In this document: positions 34,890 to 44,386 of the stretch, in pieces
How the letters are laid out: every line of letters starts with the position of its first letter
Numbering within the stretch: position 1 is the first letter of the stretch
Assembly (NCBI RefSeq): GCF_051013375.1
Contig: NZ_CP142125.1
Direction: 5' to 3' (one strand)
Length of the DNA: 64,000 nt
Source: Kordia algicida
Lineage (GTDB): Bacteria > Bacteroidota > Bacteroidia > Flavobacteriales > Flavobacteriaceae
Notes under the pieces: generated by a model
The model's input: only the letters and a program-made list of their open reading frames with translations
What the model was told of the DNA's origin: nothing
Databases searched by the model: none
Program-made: the position numbers and the translations under genes

Positions 34890-35579
34890 AGAGTTATTAC
34901 CCTAAAACTCCATTTTTAACACACCTTCAAACACTACCAAAAGTGCCTGATGAAAAACTTGAAAAAAAATGTGTTAACTCTTATTTCTAGGCTGGCAAGG
35001 CGACTGATTTTGAAACTACCTATTGTCGCCTTAGTTGTTTAAAGAGTATTTAAACATGAGTTTAGTTAAAAACCATAGCCAACCTTTAAAATACTTAACG
35101 CGCTCCTTATGAACTAGCTAGGGGTATTTACGATCTTTATTTGTTAATTCCTTTTCGATTTCTTCATCCACTTTATTTTTTATTTTCTTCCTTCTTTTGT
35201 TTTTTACATAGAAGTATCTTACGATAACTAATAGTATGATAACTTCCATTACAAAAATACCTACTAGAAACTGTGTCTCACTAACCATGAATCTTTATGT
35301 TAAAAAGGCTATCAATAACAATTGGTTAGGCTCAGTGGAATACGCTACAATAGATACACTTGGGTTAAGATGAATTCGATAATTTAAATGGTCATTCAAT
35401 TTATTTTAGTAAATTCAACTTTTTGAATCAAAAGAACAAAGTGGCATTTTTGATTCCCGAATTAAACTTTCGTTTAAAAATCAAAATAGTCATGCATATT
35501 AAACAAAATAGCCACTTTGTTACATGTTAAAAAAACAGTCAATTGAGAATTTATTAAGCCTACTCGCTTGACTAAAATT

Positions 35580-35649
35580 AAAGCTTTCAATCCCCGAAAA
35601 TGAGAAGTATTTTTCGGATTATTCTAAAAACGGGGATTTTGAAAGCTTT
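35580..35649 (-). terminator. Long hairpin ending the leftward gene at 35659
   Basis: The arms AAAGCTTTCAA (35580-35590) and TTGAAAGCTTT (35639-35649) pair perfectly, and TCCCCG/CGGGGA continue the stem after a two-base bulge. An inner CCGAAAA/TTTTCGG arm is also present. Its location just past the stop suggests a terminator; its size also allows a regulatory RNA. Confidence 0.65.
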
Positions 35650-35658
35650 GCTTTTAAG

Positions 35659-35910
35659 CTATTTTTCATCTTCATTATCAACCATATTTTCTAAAAATTT
35701 TGCGAATTTCATCATTAATATTACGGAGTGCATTTCTTTGATTCGATCTTTAGTTTCAGCAAAGTCCAATTTGTCAAATTTTAAACTTTCTATACTCAAT
35801 ATGCTATGTACATTATTAATAATTTTATGCATTTTAAACATAAAAAATAACAAGATTCCAATGAATACGAGGTTAATGATAATTAAGATTAATACGTAAA
35901 TATTATCCAT
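35659..35910 (-). CDS. Small membrane protein, 83 aa
   Basis: The frame begins MDNIYVLILIIINLVFIGIL, giving one transmembrane helix, followed by a hydrophilic helix ending FLENMVDNEDEK. The opposite-strand frame in the same place lacks sensible charge distribution, so the minus strand is chosen. A long hairpin follows the stop. Unknown function. Confidence 0.6.
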   Translation of the reverse strand: MDNIYVLILIIINLVFIGILLFFMFKMHKIINNVHSILSIESLKFDKLDFAETKDRIKEMHSVILMMKFAKFLENMVDNEDEK

Positions 35911-36127
35911 TTCTTATTAAAAATTACAACTATGTTATTTAGATTTTTGAAGTAAAAAGCTTACAAAGTATTTTGCAATTTTCATTTCTATATGAGTTGT
36001 TTTTCACGATCCTAAATACTTTTATTCATAGTTTATTTATATTTGGTTTAACGACCTTACTAAAATAAGGAAACTTTCGTAATTATCATAATTATTTCAC
36101 AATAATACAATAAAACTTTCGCAATTA

Positions 36128-36631
36128 ATGAAAGATAGAATAACTAAAGTATTCAATGATTTAAAAATTAGTTCTTACAAAACAGCAGAAGAATTAAATC
36201 AAGTAGTTTCACAAGTAACAATAAGAAATATTGTTAAAGGTAGAACAGAGAATCCACACCAATCTACTCTTGATTTATTAGCTGATTACCTTTGTAATAA
36301 TTACAAGGTTTCGCGAAAGTGGCTTTTAAGTGGAGAGGGAGAAATGTACTTGAAAGATGATAAGGATTTTTATATTGAAAAGTTGGGCGTAAGATTTGAA
36401 CTAGATGAGTTAATTACGCATTTTGAAAATAACAAAGAAGTTTATTTCGCTAATTCTAAAGATTTGATGTTACATGTTATTGAAGAACTTATAAAAAATA
36501 AAGAAAAGTATTTTGAAATTTCTGAGTACTTGCGATTATTTATAAAAGATAGTGTAGAACAAAGGCTAGAAAAACGCCTAGCAGAAATTAAGGAGTTGGG
36601 AGCAATCGTAAATTCTCAAAAAAGTAAATAG
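36128..36631 (+). CDS. CI-like XRE repressor
   Basis: The 167-residue protein has an N-terminal HTH (about 8-65) with SQVTIRNIVKGRTENPHQST and the phage-repressor phrase SRKWLLSGEGEMYL, common in Bacteroidota prophage repressors. The C-terminal half is helical with no S24 peptidase motif, so RecA-driven self-cleavage is not evident. The preceding AT-rich 220 bp contain ACTTTCG repeats (about 36070 and 36115) that might be operator half-sites. Confidence 0.75.
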   Translation: MKDRITKVFNDLKISSYKTAEELNQVVSQVTIRNIVKGRTENPHQSTLDLLADYLCNNYKVSRKWLLSGEGEMYLKDDKDFYIEKLGVRFELDELITHFENNKEVYFANSKDLMLHVIEELIKNKEKYFEISEYLRLFIKDSVEQRLEKRLAEIKELGAIVNSQKSK

Positions 36632-36635
36632 AAAT

Positions 36636-36863
36636 TTATGTAGTGATTTTAAAATTATCAACCATAAATATAAGTCCACTAGGTAAATTTATAAAAGACT
36701 CATTATTTTTTCTTTCTTTTTCGTTTGATCTTTCTTCTAATTTGATTAATTCTTCTTCTATTTTTTTGGAACGTTTTTCATAAGACTTTTTAGAACGATC
36801 TTTAATATATCCTTTCTTATTAAGTTGGTTTAAGATTTCTTTTGCTTTCTCTGACTCCGACAT
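36636..36863 (-). CDS. Small charged protein, 75 aa
   Basis: Helical and highly charged (repeated KK, EE and R), with a short HTH-like start (AKEILNQLNKKGYIKDRSKK) and a hydrophobic end. It lies four bases after the convergent repressor gene and just downstream of a membrane protein in the same direction. Unknown. Confidence 0.5.
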   Translation of the reverse strand: MSESEKAKEILNQLNKKGYIKDRSKKSYEKRSKKIEEELIKLEERSNEKERKNNESFINLPSGLIFMVDNFKITT

Positions 36864-36868
36864 TTGAT

Positions 36869-37645
36869 TTATTTATTAATTTCTTTTCCAACTTCAATAA
36901 TCACTTTTGTATTTAATTTAGTGTAGTCATTTTCCTTTTCGTCCTTGACAAATCCATTCTCAGGAATAACATATAATATTTGATCGAATAAAGTAGATAT
37001 TACTTTCTTCAACCTTTCTTCAATAGTTTGATAATGTTTGAATAAGAAGTAAGAAGATGCTAAAATAAGAATTGGAGAGACAATAAGTAAAACGTTTTGG
37101 TGCCATTGCTCAAAGTCGTATTCGCCTATAGAATTTACTTTATATATTAAACTCCATGTAAACCAATAACCCGAAGTCAGAACAAAGGAACTTGAAATAA
37201 TTAAATAGAAAATTTTCTGATTTTTTGATTCGTAATATTGTTTTATTTTTGAACTAAAATAAAATAGGCTTACAATTAAAGTAAAAAATCTAATACCAAT
37301 TCCAAGTAAAAAATTCTTGTAAGAAGAATATCCTAGATATGATTGATTTTCCATGATTTCTCTTTTCCTAGAAACATAATTTTTATGCTTATTGGAATAT
37401 TCATTTAATATACTTTTTCTTATAGAAATGTACTCAAGGATATTTATCTTATTGTTTTTTAAGTCTATGACACTATTTTCTAATTTAGTGTCTCTATCAT
37501 CCAATAATATAGGAAACGTCTTTTTATGATTTTTCAATTCAATAGAATCCTTTTGTATTGAATTATGAATAATTGTCGCAGTAATACTTATAGACACTAC
37601 TACGACAATCATTAATGGGTAAAAATATTTAGCCACCGACTTCAT
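36869..37645 (-). CDS. Multi-pass membrane protein
   Basis: The ATG at 37645 gives 258 residues; upstream in-frame Met codons overlap the lipoprotein gene. Predicted segments: one N-terminal helix (YFYPLMIVVVVSISITATII), a charged extracytoplasmic region (about 35-105), then three or four helices and a soluble C-terminus. The two-helix-plus-loop layout resembles superinfection-exclusion or toxin-type membrane proteins, but nothing specific can be claimed. Confidence 0.6.
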   Translation of the reverse strand: MKSVAKYFYPLMIVVVVSISITATIIHNSIQKDSIELKNHKKTFPILLDDRDTKLENSVIDLKNNKINILEYISIRKSILNEYSNKHKNYVSRKREIMENQSYLGYSSYKNFLLGIGIRFFTLIVSLFYFSSKIKQYYESKNQKIFYLIISSSFVLTSGYWFTWSLIYKVNSIGEYDFEQWHQNVLLIVSPILILASSYFLFKHYQTIEERLKKVISTLFDQILYVIPENGFVKDEKENDYTKLNTKVIIEVGKEINK

Positions 37646-37796
37646 CTTCGTCATCTTGGTCATCGGGATCTCCGACTTCCTTGTGACCTGTTGCTTGAAA
37701 TTCAATAGTTTCCTCATCTGTTAAGTTATTTGGTGTACATCCGTTAATAAATGATAATCCAAACATAATCAATATAATAAATACAACTTTTTTCAT
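37629..37796 (-). CDS. Small acidic lipoprotein, 55 aa
   Basis: A clear lipoprotein signal (MKKVVFIILIMFGLSFINGC), then 35 mature residues ending in a run of D/E/G (DPDDQDDEDEVGG). Its end overlaps the start of the membrane-protein gene by 17 bases. The position, short size and acidic tail suggest a surface-exposed tether. Family not known to me. Confidence 0.7.
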   Translation of the reverse strand: MKKVVFIILIMFGLSFINGCTPNNLTDEETIEFQATGHKEVGDPDDQDDEDEVGG

Positions 37797-37995
37797 GTCT
37801 CTCGTTTTAAATTTAACATTATTTCCAAATGTATTTAAAAAACGTGAAGTCAGAAATTTACAGTAGAACCATTAACGAATATTATGCTAAAATAGAAAAA
37901 ACTTTCACAATTTTGCAAAAGTATGTTGTAAGAATTTACTATTTACGGTTTTACCGTTAATAGTGTAAGGTTTTGTTAGGTAATATTAAGTACGT

Positions 37996-38029
37996 AAAAA
38001 AAAAAAGAGTCATGGAATTCCATAACTCT
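37996..38029 (-). terminator. Intrinsic terminator, leftward
   Basis: Read leftwards: stem AGAGT-ATGGAATTCCAT-ACTCT (38006-38029) with one internal mismatch, then eleven T. It ends the leftward operon containing the GH19 gene and the lipoprotein. Confidence 0.85.
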
Positions 38030-38076
38030 TTAAGATTAATTAGCTAATTATTATGTTAATTCATGTGAGAAACTTA

Positions 38077-38481
38077 TTAATTAACTTTAGTGTACGTCTC
38101 TAACTTTCCTTGTTCTGTAGTCATAGATAAAAAATTATTATTGTCTTCATTCACTGTTTCTAGTGTAGAACAACTAATATCTCCATCTTCTTCCAAACTT
38201 AAAAATATTCTATTATCACTTGTAGTATGCCCATTGCATGTTATAACAACTGCATAATTCATAGAACCTACATATTGATTTTCTGAATAAATTTTTAATA
38301 TTCCATTTGATAGAAATTCTAATTTATGTCCTGCTTCCGAATTATTTTCCCAAATACCTATTATTTCTGTGCTATATGTTTGCTGAGTTTCTAGTTTGCT
38401 TTGTCCTTTACAAGAAGTTAGCATACATACCAATAATACTATTGTTACAATTGTAAATTTCATATTTTTCATATTTTTCAT
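38077..38481 (-). CDS. Lipoprotein of unknown function
   Basis: The 134-residue protein has a lipobox (IVLLVCMLTSC) and a small beta-rich mature domain with one pair of Cys (VITCNG, DISCST). Its start region is a nine-base unit repeated three times (MKNMKNMK), offering alternative start codons. It follows the GH19 gene by three bases, so the two are co-expressed. It might be an inhibitor or immunity partner of the hydrolase, by position only. Confidence 0.65.
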   Translation of the reverse strand: MKNMKNMKFTIVTIVLLVCMLTSCKGQSKLETQQTYSTEIIGIWENNSEAGHKLEFLSNGILKIYSENQYVGSMNYAVVITCNGHTTSDNRIFLSLEEDGDISCSTLETVNEDNNNFLSMTTEQGKLETYTKVN

Positions 38482-38484
38482 ATT

Positions 38485-40116
38485 TTAGTTTACACAATCA
38501 ATCGAATCTTTTGCTTTTTTAAATCTTTTTTTTCGGTCTTTAAGACCAGCTCTTGCTTCATTAATTTTTTTTGTTAACTTATATACTGTCGTTGTTGAAT
38601 CAACAGTCATCTTATCTAATACCCGTGTTTTGTAATACCACATACCACTTAGTATGGCTAAGGTATCATTTGTTGCTACCTCACTAGGGGTATTAACAAT
38701 ATCTATATCAGGATCGTACTTATTATTATAAAATTCTTTAAATTTTCTATAATTTTCTTTCCACGTAAGTTGAAATATACCACGACCTCTATATTTGTAG
38801 CCATCGCCACTTGCCACGTCTCCATTTTCATATTTACAACACATAGCAATATTAGCAACACCGCTAGAATTTTGGAGGTAGTCTGGTGCAAAATACTTTG
38901 TAGAATCATTTACAGCAATTAGTGAATCCATTGTAAATCTTTTACGATATGTTTTAGCCAATAAACTAGCGGTTGTCCAATATGTACTTTCCGTTACATT
39001 TAAGTTAGCAAATCCACCAGTTTCGTGACCAGCTTGAGCTAGAAAGTGCCATAGTTTATGTTTTGAGTCAATACCAAAGTCAGCACCTTTATCGTTAATC
39101 ATTTTTGCTAATAATGTAGCATCGTCGTCAGTCATATCTGGAAAGATTTTCTGTAAGTCTTCTTTAGATGTATCACAATCCTCTTTATCAATTAAAACAC
39201 CTACATCGCCATCATCGCAAGGTTCAGTCAATGAATTTTTAAATTTAGTATCATTGTTTGAACTTCTTTGTGCTATAGCATTCCCATTACAATCTGTTAT
39301 AATAATAGGGCTTCCTTGACAACACCACGCTCCACTAGGAGGATGTCCGTCAGCACCACCGCCACAACCACATCTTGCATAGCTCCAACTTAAACCACAA
39401 TCATCATCTAAGTTTTCAAATTCGCCACCACTATTAGAGTCAACGTTATTATAAACTTCATTATCATCAGCAGAATTCGAACTCGGTATGCCAGTACTAG
39501 CATCAGAACCACTTGAATCATCATCTGAAGGTTCATCAGTCGGATCATCAGGACAAGGGGAAAACTGACCTGTACTGTTTGTCATAGAACCATTTTCCAT
39601 ACTAATATATCCAATTTGTTGTCCGTTGCTATTAAAGGTTTCAATCGTGCCTGAAAATTTAGATAAATCGATCGCATTGGTTTCTTCATTAGTGGGAATA
39701 TTACCTATAAAGTTGTATTTAATGAAATACTCATAAGATGAATTTTCTGTTTCTACGACAATCAAGTTTGTCACACTATTTTCTTCTAACGGCGAAATAA
39801 TTTTAAATGTGTGCTTAGTATTCGATTCGTTGACAACTACGATTTCTTTATTCGTATCTACAATTCCTAAGCCAGATGACTTAAAACTGAAAGGTGTTTT
39901 TGATAAAGAAATTGAGTTTTTTTTATTCTCTACTGTAAATGAATTGTTTGTCCTCAATTTAATATATTCTATGGCAGATTTAGAAACCTCATTGCCGACT
40001 TTTATTTGAACTCTAGCTCTCGCTAATGAATCCTGATTTTGATCTTGATTGATACTATCATCTTTTTGACAAGACAATATAATTAAAAAACAAAATAATG
40101 TAAAAAATTTCTTCAT
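38485..40116 (-). CDS. Secreted lipoprotein with C-terminal GH19 lysozyme/chitinase domain
   Basis: The 543-residue protein has a lipobox (TLFCFLIILSC), a beta-rich N-terminal region, a Ser/Asp/Pro-rich linker with a Cys-rich knot (CGLSWSYARCGCGGG), and a GH19 domain over about the last 230 residues. HFLAQAGHETGGF carries the catalytic Glu near residue 363; YKYRGRGIFQLTWKENY and a late SGMWYY match the family core. GH19 enzymes split chitin or peptidoglycan. Anchored outside the cell, it could attack rival walls or act in envelope release. Confidence 0.85.
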   Translation of the reverse strand: MKKFFTLFCFLIILSCQKDDSINQDQNQDSLARARVQIKVGNEVSKSAIEYIKLRTNNSFTVENKKNSISLSKTPFSFKSSGLGIVDTNKEIVVVNESNTKHTFKIISPLEENSVTNLIVVETENSSYEYFIKYNFIGNIPTNEETNAIDLSKFSGTIETFNSNGQQIGYISMENGSMTNSTGQFSPCPDDPTDEPSDDDSSGSDASTGIPSSNSADDNEVYNNVDSNSGGEFENLDDDCGLSWSYARCGCGGGADGHPPSGAWCCQGSPIIITDCNGNAIAQRSSNNDTKFKNSLTEPCDDGDVGVLIDKEDCDTSKEDLQKIFPDMTDDDATLLAKMINDKGADFGIDSKHKLWHFLAQAGHETGGFANLNVTESTYWTTASLLAKTYRKRFTMDSLIAVNDSTKYFAPDYLQNSSGVANIAMCCKYENGDVASGDGYKYRGRGIFQLTWKENYRKFKEFYNNKYDPDIDIVNTPSEVATNDTLAILSGMWYYKTRVLDKMTVDSTTTVYKLTKKINEARAGLKDRKKRFKKAKDSIDCVN

Positions 40117-40289
40117 TATTATTAGGTGTTTAGGTTAAATATTCTTCTCCAATAGAATCAAATTAGAGGCTATTTTAAGTTTATTATAAGTTTTTCAGAA
40201 GCGATCAAATTCTATTATTAACTAACAATATGATTCTAACTTATTTAGGGATTCCCGTTATTTAAATTGTTATTGTATTACATAGATGA

Positions 40290-42986
40290 TTAGAGTTTAT
40301 AGGTCAATTTGAACATTATTATTCTTGGAAGAATGAATGTTCTTTCATCCGATATTAAGACGTTTGACAATGAATTTCTTTGTTGGAACTTAATATTTAA
40401 TAAGTTTTTTGCTGATAACTCAAAACCCCATGCAGTATTGGGTTTTTGATAGTAAAATGAAGTGTCTAAAATGTTAAATTCATTAGTAATATTTTGCTCA
40501 TTGTTTGTATAATTTTCGTATTTGTAATTAGCTTTGATTATAATTGATTTCAAAAAATTATACTCTAAAAAAGTGGATAGGGTATTTTGATTAAATTGAT
40601 TATTAAAAACGCTACTATATTTTGAAATAGATTTATTGTAATTTACTTCGATATTGGGGTAGTTTTCAAATCGAGTTGAAAAACCACTACCTATATTAAA
40701 ACTTATGGTATTATTATTAATTAACTCTCCGTTTAGAGGTGTGTCGTAATCTACTTTATTAATATTGGCTCTTAAAGAAAATTTTATTTTTTCATAGCCT
40801 TTAGAAATACTACCGCCAAGAATGAAAAAAGAATCTGCAAAATTGAATTGTGATGGAGTAGTAATTGAATTAATACCTTCTAAATTAGTTTCATTTTTAG
40901 TGTTAATGCCTTTTGTTTGGTAGTTTAAGATCAAGCTGTAATAAAGATCCTTGAATAAATTAAAATTGCTGAAGCGTAATTTTAATTTATGTATTCTTTC
41001 ATTTTTCAAAGTTTCATTTCCGACATAAAGAGAGTTAAAATTTAATAATGTAATTCGGTTACTTAACTGTGTGATACTTGGAAACCTAGTCGTATAGTCA
41101 TATTTAAAAGAAATCTTTTTTGTTTTAGTAAATGAAAAATCTGTTGATAGTTGTGGTAAAATTATATGTTGATTTTCTGAAACTCTATCAGTTCTAAATT
41201 GAGTAAAATTCCATATATAAGTATGATAGAACAAGGCAGGTTTAAATGTGATTTTTCCCTTTTTTAATTTATAGTGAACTCCAAAAAAGATATCTCCTAA
41301 AGTTAGTTTTACATCATTATTAAAATTTGAGTTTTCAAAGTTATTTTGTGTATTGTTGTCTAATAATTGAAACTCATTTGTTTGGTATTTTTGAAAGTCA
41401 TATTTCACTCCAAAAGTCGTGTAAATATGGCTTAATCTATTCATTATCCAATAGTGTTTAACTCCTCCTAAAACATTGTGAGATAAAGAATATACATCTT
41501 TGAAAATAGAATAACTTTCTGATTGCTCTAAAGGTAATACCGATTCAAAAATAGCTGAATTAGTAAGCAAATTGTTTAGTGAGTTTCCATTATTGAATGA
41601 ATACTTACCATAGACACTAAATGTGTGATTATCATTATATTTTTTATTCCATTGAATATCATTATTTACAAAAGTAGTTATGTTATTTGCGCTAGTTTCA
41701 ATGTAGTTAGAATTAGCATTAGTTTGTGTCAAAGTATTCTCAAAAATATCATACTTGTAAGACTTTATTGTTATACTTGAACGTAAATTAGAATTAATAT
41801 TTTTCTTTGATGTTAGCTTAATTTTACCGATGCTGAAATCTATATCTTGCATTCCATTAATTACTCTATTTTCAGTGAATTGTTCTTCTGAAAAGTATTC
41901 ATTCAAAAATTCTTGTTTAGTTTCATAACTAATTTTGGAGTGAATAAGGTATGAGGATAATTCTGTGTTTGAAGTTAATTCTTGAGTATAACTCAAAGCA
42001 CCAAAATTATTTTTATTTTCTTTGTAATCTGTATTATTTAAAAACCTTGAAAAACTATCATTGGTAAGGTTAAAATATGATTCTCTATTGTCTAAAAAAT
42101 TTCTCATTCCACCTTCAAAGCTTACATAGTCTTCTACTGTAAATGATTTGACACCTGTATTATTAAAATCCCCTATCAGATTAAAAGTTGTTTTTGGACT
42201 GTAATAGTACAAAGATGGGTGTATAGAGTATCTATCTACGATACCGCCACCAGCTTCAATATCCCCAAATAAGAACTTTTTTTTATTCTCTTTAAGCTTT
42301 ACATTCATAGCCATATCATCAGTATCTTCAAGGTTTTTCAAAAAGAATACTTCATTGTAATTGTCTAATATTTCGATCTTATCTACTGCATCAGCAGGAA
42401 TATTATTTACAGCAAGTTTACTATTCCCAGTAAAAAATTCTTTATTCTCAACCAAAACTTTAGTGACTTTTTTGCCTTGTATATATACGTTACCTTTTCG
42501 GTCTACTTCCACGTTCGGTAGTTTTTTTAATACGTCCCTAAGTTTCCTTTCTTCTCCGCTAGTAAAAGCATCCGTTTTATAAATTATAGTATCTTGTTTA
42601 ATAGTTACGGGAGGTGTATAATTAATTGTTACAGTTCCTAATTCTTCTTTTTCCTCGATTAAAACAATATTTTTTTCAATATTGAGACTATCGGTTGTTA
42701 AGTTGATTACTTGTTTTTTAAAACCTAAATGGCTAATTGTGAAAGTGTAAGATGAAAAACTTTTCAATCTAATTTTATAATTACCTTTAGAATTGGTAAT
42801 CGCAAATTTTACTTTATTAGTTTTATCATTTGGAATAGCAAGTACATTTGCAAACTCAATTTCAACTAAAGAACTATCTGTTATCTTACCAAATAATTCA
42901 ATATTTTGAGCATTAATTTTACAAACTGAAAATAAAATGATCGTTAGAAAAAAGCTAATCTTATAAGAAAAATAGTCTAAATGCAT
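40290..42986 (-). CDS. TonB-dependent-receptor-like outer-membrane beta-barrel (OMP_b-brl_3 type)
   Basis: The 898-residue protein has a signal peptide, a carboxypeptidase-regulatory-like domain (FGKITDSSLVEIEFANVLAI), a plug-like domain (GEERKLRDVLKKLPNVEV, with VLVENKEFFTGNSKLAVNNI) and a long barrel of alternating strands to the C-terminus (IMFKLTYKL). This architecture is usual for the Bacteroidota family often encoded beside GLPGLI proteins. No SusD gene is present. Its start touches the GLPGLI stop, and a small secreted peptide is encoded at the operon head. Confidence 0.88.
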   Translation of the reverse strand: MHLDYFSYKISFFLTIILFSVCKINAQNIELFGKITDSSLVEIEFANVLAIPNDKTNKVKFAITNSKGNYKIRLKSFSSYTFTISHLGFKKQVINLTTDSLNIEKNIVLIEEKEELGTVTINYTPPVTIKQDTIIYKTDAFTSGEERKLRDVLKKLPNVEVDRKGNVYIQGKKVTKVLVENKEFFTGNSKLAVNNIPADAVDKIEILDNYNEVFFLKNLEDTDDMAMNVKLKENKKKFLFGDIEAGGGIVDRYSIHPSLYYYSPKTTFNLIGDFNNTGVKSFTVEDYVSFEGGMRNFLDNRESYFNLTNDSFSRFLNNTDYKENKNNFGALSYTQELTSNTELSSYLIHSKISYETKQEFLNEYFSEEQFTENRVINGMQDIDFSIGKIKLTSKKNINSNLRSSITIKSYKYDIFENTLTQTNANSNYIETSANNITTFVNNDIQWNKKYNDNHTFSVYGKYSFNNGNSLNNLLTNSAIFESVLPLEQSESYSIFKDVYSLSHNVLGGVKHYWIMNRLSHIYTTFGVKYDFQKYQTNEFQLLDNNTQNNFENSNFNNDVKLTLGDIFFGVHYKLKKGKITFKPALFYHTYIWNFTQFRTDRVSENQHIILPQLSTDFSFTKTKKISFKYDYTTRFPSITQLSNRITLLNFNSLYVGNETLKNERIHKLKLRFSNFNLFKDLYYSLILNYQTKGINTKNETNLEGINSITTPSQFNFADSFFILGGSISKGYEKIKFSLRANINKVDYDTPLNGELINNNTISFNIGSGFSTRFENYPNIEVNYNKSISKYSSVFNNQFNQNTLSTFLEYNFLKSIIIKANYKYENYTNNEQNITNEFNILDTSFYYQKPNTAWGFELSAKNLLNIKFQQRNSLSNVLISDERTFILPRIIMFKLTYKL

Positions 42987-43708
42987 TAATTTTTTCTTTT
43001 TCTTATTTTCTTAAACAATTCTAACAATTTCTCATTATATCCCTTTACAGTTACTTCTATTCCGCCTTTTGGGGGTAAAATTTTAGTTTTAGAATTATTA
43101 GTTTTAAACTTAATGTTATCAACAACTATATAAGTTCCTCCTTTAGTGACTTCTAGAACCAAACCTGGTAATCCATCGAAGCCCGCAACTCCGAATGGTA
43201 ATGGAATTTCTGGAGTGTACCATACAATAGCTTTTATTTTAACTTTCTTTTTTTGTATAGAACTATACTCGTCTTTTGTTAGTATAGCTTTATAACAAGT
43301 ATATTGATCTATTTTTTTAGTTTCTCTAGTTAGTTCTATATTCCATTCATTATATGGGTAAGTAATTAAAAATAACTCTCCCGCAGTTTCTACTTGTCTT
43401 AATTTGATTTTTTTTCTTCTATTTTTATAATAGATTCCATTTCCACCACGAGTTGCTAACCTATATGAATTATCAAATTCAGTATCAGTTTTCATTGATT
43501 CATTGCGTTTGAATAAGGCAACAGAATCGTTTGCAATTAATTTATATGATAAATCGTTGACAAATTTTATTGGAGTTTTGCTTTTACCTTTATTATTAAT
43601 TAAAGCTTTTTTATAGGTAACTTCTACTTCTATTGAACCTTTAGATTGTCCATAAGAATAACTTATCAACAAAAAGCTAACAACTATTATTAAGTTTTTT
43701 ATATCCAT
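42986..43708 (-). CDS. GLPGLI family exported protein
   Basis: The 240-residue protein has a signal peptide (NLIIVVSFLLISYSYG) and the eponymous motif as GLPGLVLEV (about residue 185), preceded by VWYTPEIPLPFG, both hallmarks of this Bacteroidota family (Porph_ging). The family has no established biochemical role but is repeatedly paired with outer-membrane barrels. It is coupled to the downstream barrel gene and lies 26 bp after the small peptide gene. Confidence 0.92.
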   Translation of the reverse strand: MDIKNLIIVVSFLLISYSYGQSKGSIEVEVTYKKALINNKGKSKTPIKFVNDLSYKLIANDSVALFKRNESMKTDTEFDNSYRLATRGGNGIYYKNRRKKIKLRQVETAGELFLITYPYNEWNIELTRETKKIDQYTCYKAILTKDEYSSIQKKKVKIKAIVWYTPEIPLPFGVAGFDGLPGLVLEVTKGGTYIVVDNIKFKTNNSKTKILPPKGGIEVTVKGYNEKLLELFKKIRKRKN

Positions 43709-43734
43709 TCGGGAGAGTTTTTTAAAATTAATCG

Positions 43735-44022
43735 TTACAGAAAAACTGGTTGAGCAGGAACAGCTCCACTACTACTTTCATTCCATACATCGTATGAACA
43801 ATAATTCAAATAATCAACATACGCGTTAAAATATTCTTCATCTGTATAACCACTTTGACCGCCGTAAGCAAAGCTTTCACTTGTTGCAGCTCTTTGTGCA
43901 TACGCTTCACATGGTGTTTCGTAATTGGTTACATCAGCTTCAAAATCATTTACTGTTGCATTTAGGTTGTTTACGGTAAATATGAAAAATAATACCATAA
44001 TACCTGAAAAAAAATGTTTCAT
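43735..44022 (-). CDS. Small secreted peptide precursor, 95 aa
   Basis: Signal peptide (HFFSGIMVLFFIFTVNNLNA), then about 72 mature residues rich in Tyr, Ala, Ser and acidic side chains with exactly two Cys (TPCEAY and NYCSYD), possibly one disulfide. It heads the operon with GLPGLI and barrel genes. A cargo of, or ligand for, that pair is inferred. No bacteriocin family is recognised. Confidence 0.7.
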   Translation of the reverse strand: MKHFFSGIMVLFFIFTVNNLNATVNDFEADVTNYETPCEAYAQRAATSESFAYGGQSGYTDEEYFNAYVDYLNYCSYDVWNESSSGAVPAQPVFL

Positions 44023-44386
44023 AAAAAAATAATTAAAATAAGCCTACTTAAACGGGCATCAGCATTCCCTCTTTTTTTGAGAAATTATTTTACTCCATTA
44101 GTTGGTTCATAACCAAATGACTTATGTTTTGTTAAAAATTCCTCTTAATATTTCAAAATATTATACTATAAAACTTATTAAGATTATAAGATAAGTACAC
44201 AGCTAATTAATAAGTATAAACTTTCAAATATTGAAATATTTTGCTAAAATATCATAAACTATCTTATAATTGCAAAAGTTATTTTGCAATCGAAGTATTT
44301 TTACTTTTTTACTGTAAAACTATTACGGTTAAAACGTAAACATGTGTAGATTTAAGTATGATTATTAGTTTTGAGAATAAAAAAAG
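44023..44386. other. Intergenic region upstream of the peptide/GLPGLI operon
   Basis: About 360 bp, very AT-rich, no gene. It holds short palindromes built on AATATTT (for example AATATTTCAAAATATT near 44149 and CAAATATTGAAATATTTTG near 44224) that could be operators, and presumably the leftward operon promoter and the umuC end. Confidence 0.5.

Larger units (their letters stand above)
34474..35579. other. Structured 1.1-kb non-coding region
   Basis: No gene of credible length is seen on either strand. At least four strong hairpins are present: 34504-34542 (perfect 10-bp stem ACAGGGCGGT/ACCGCCCTGT), 34690-34729, 34856-34889 and a weaker one at about 34997-35032. The second and third are near-copies of each other. 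It could be an RNA gene, an origin or a packaging region, or repeated terminators. Confidence 0.6.

Noticed and set aside
35600..35899. Plus-strand 99-aa frame
   Set aside because: It overlaps the better minus-strand membrane protein and begins inside a terminator-like hairpin; its residues mirror antisense of a membrane helix.
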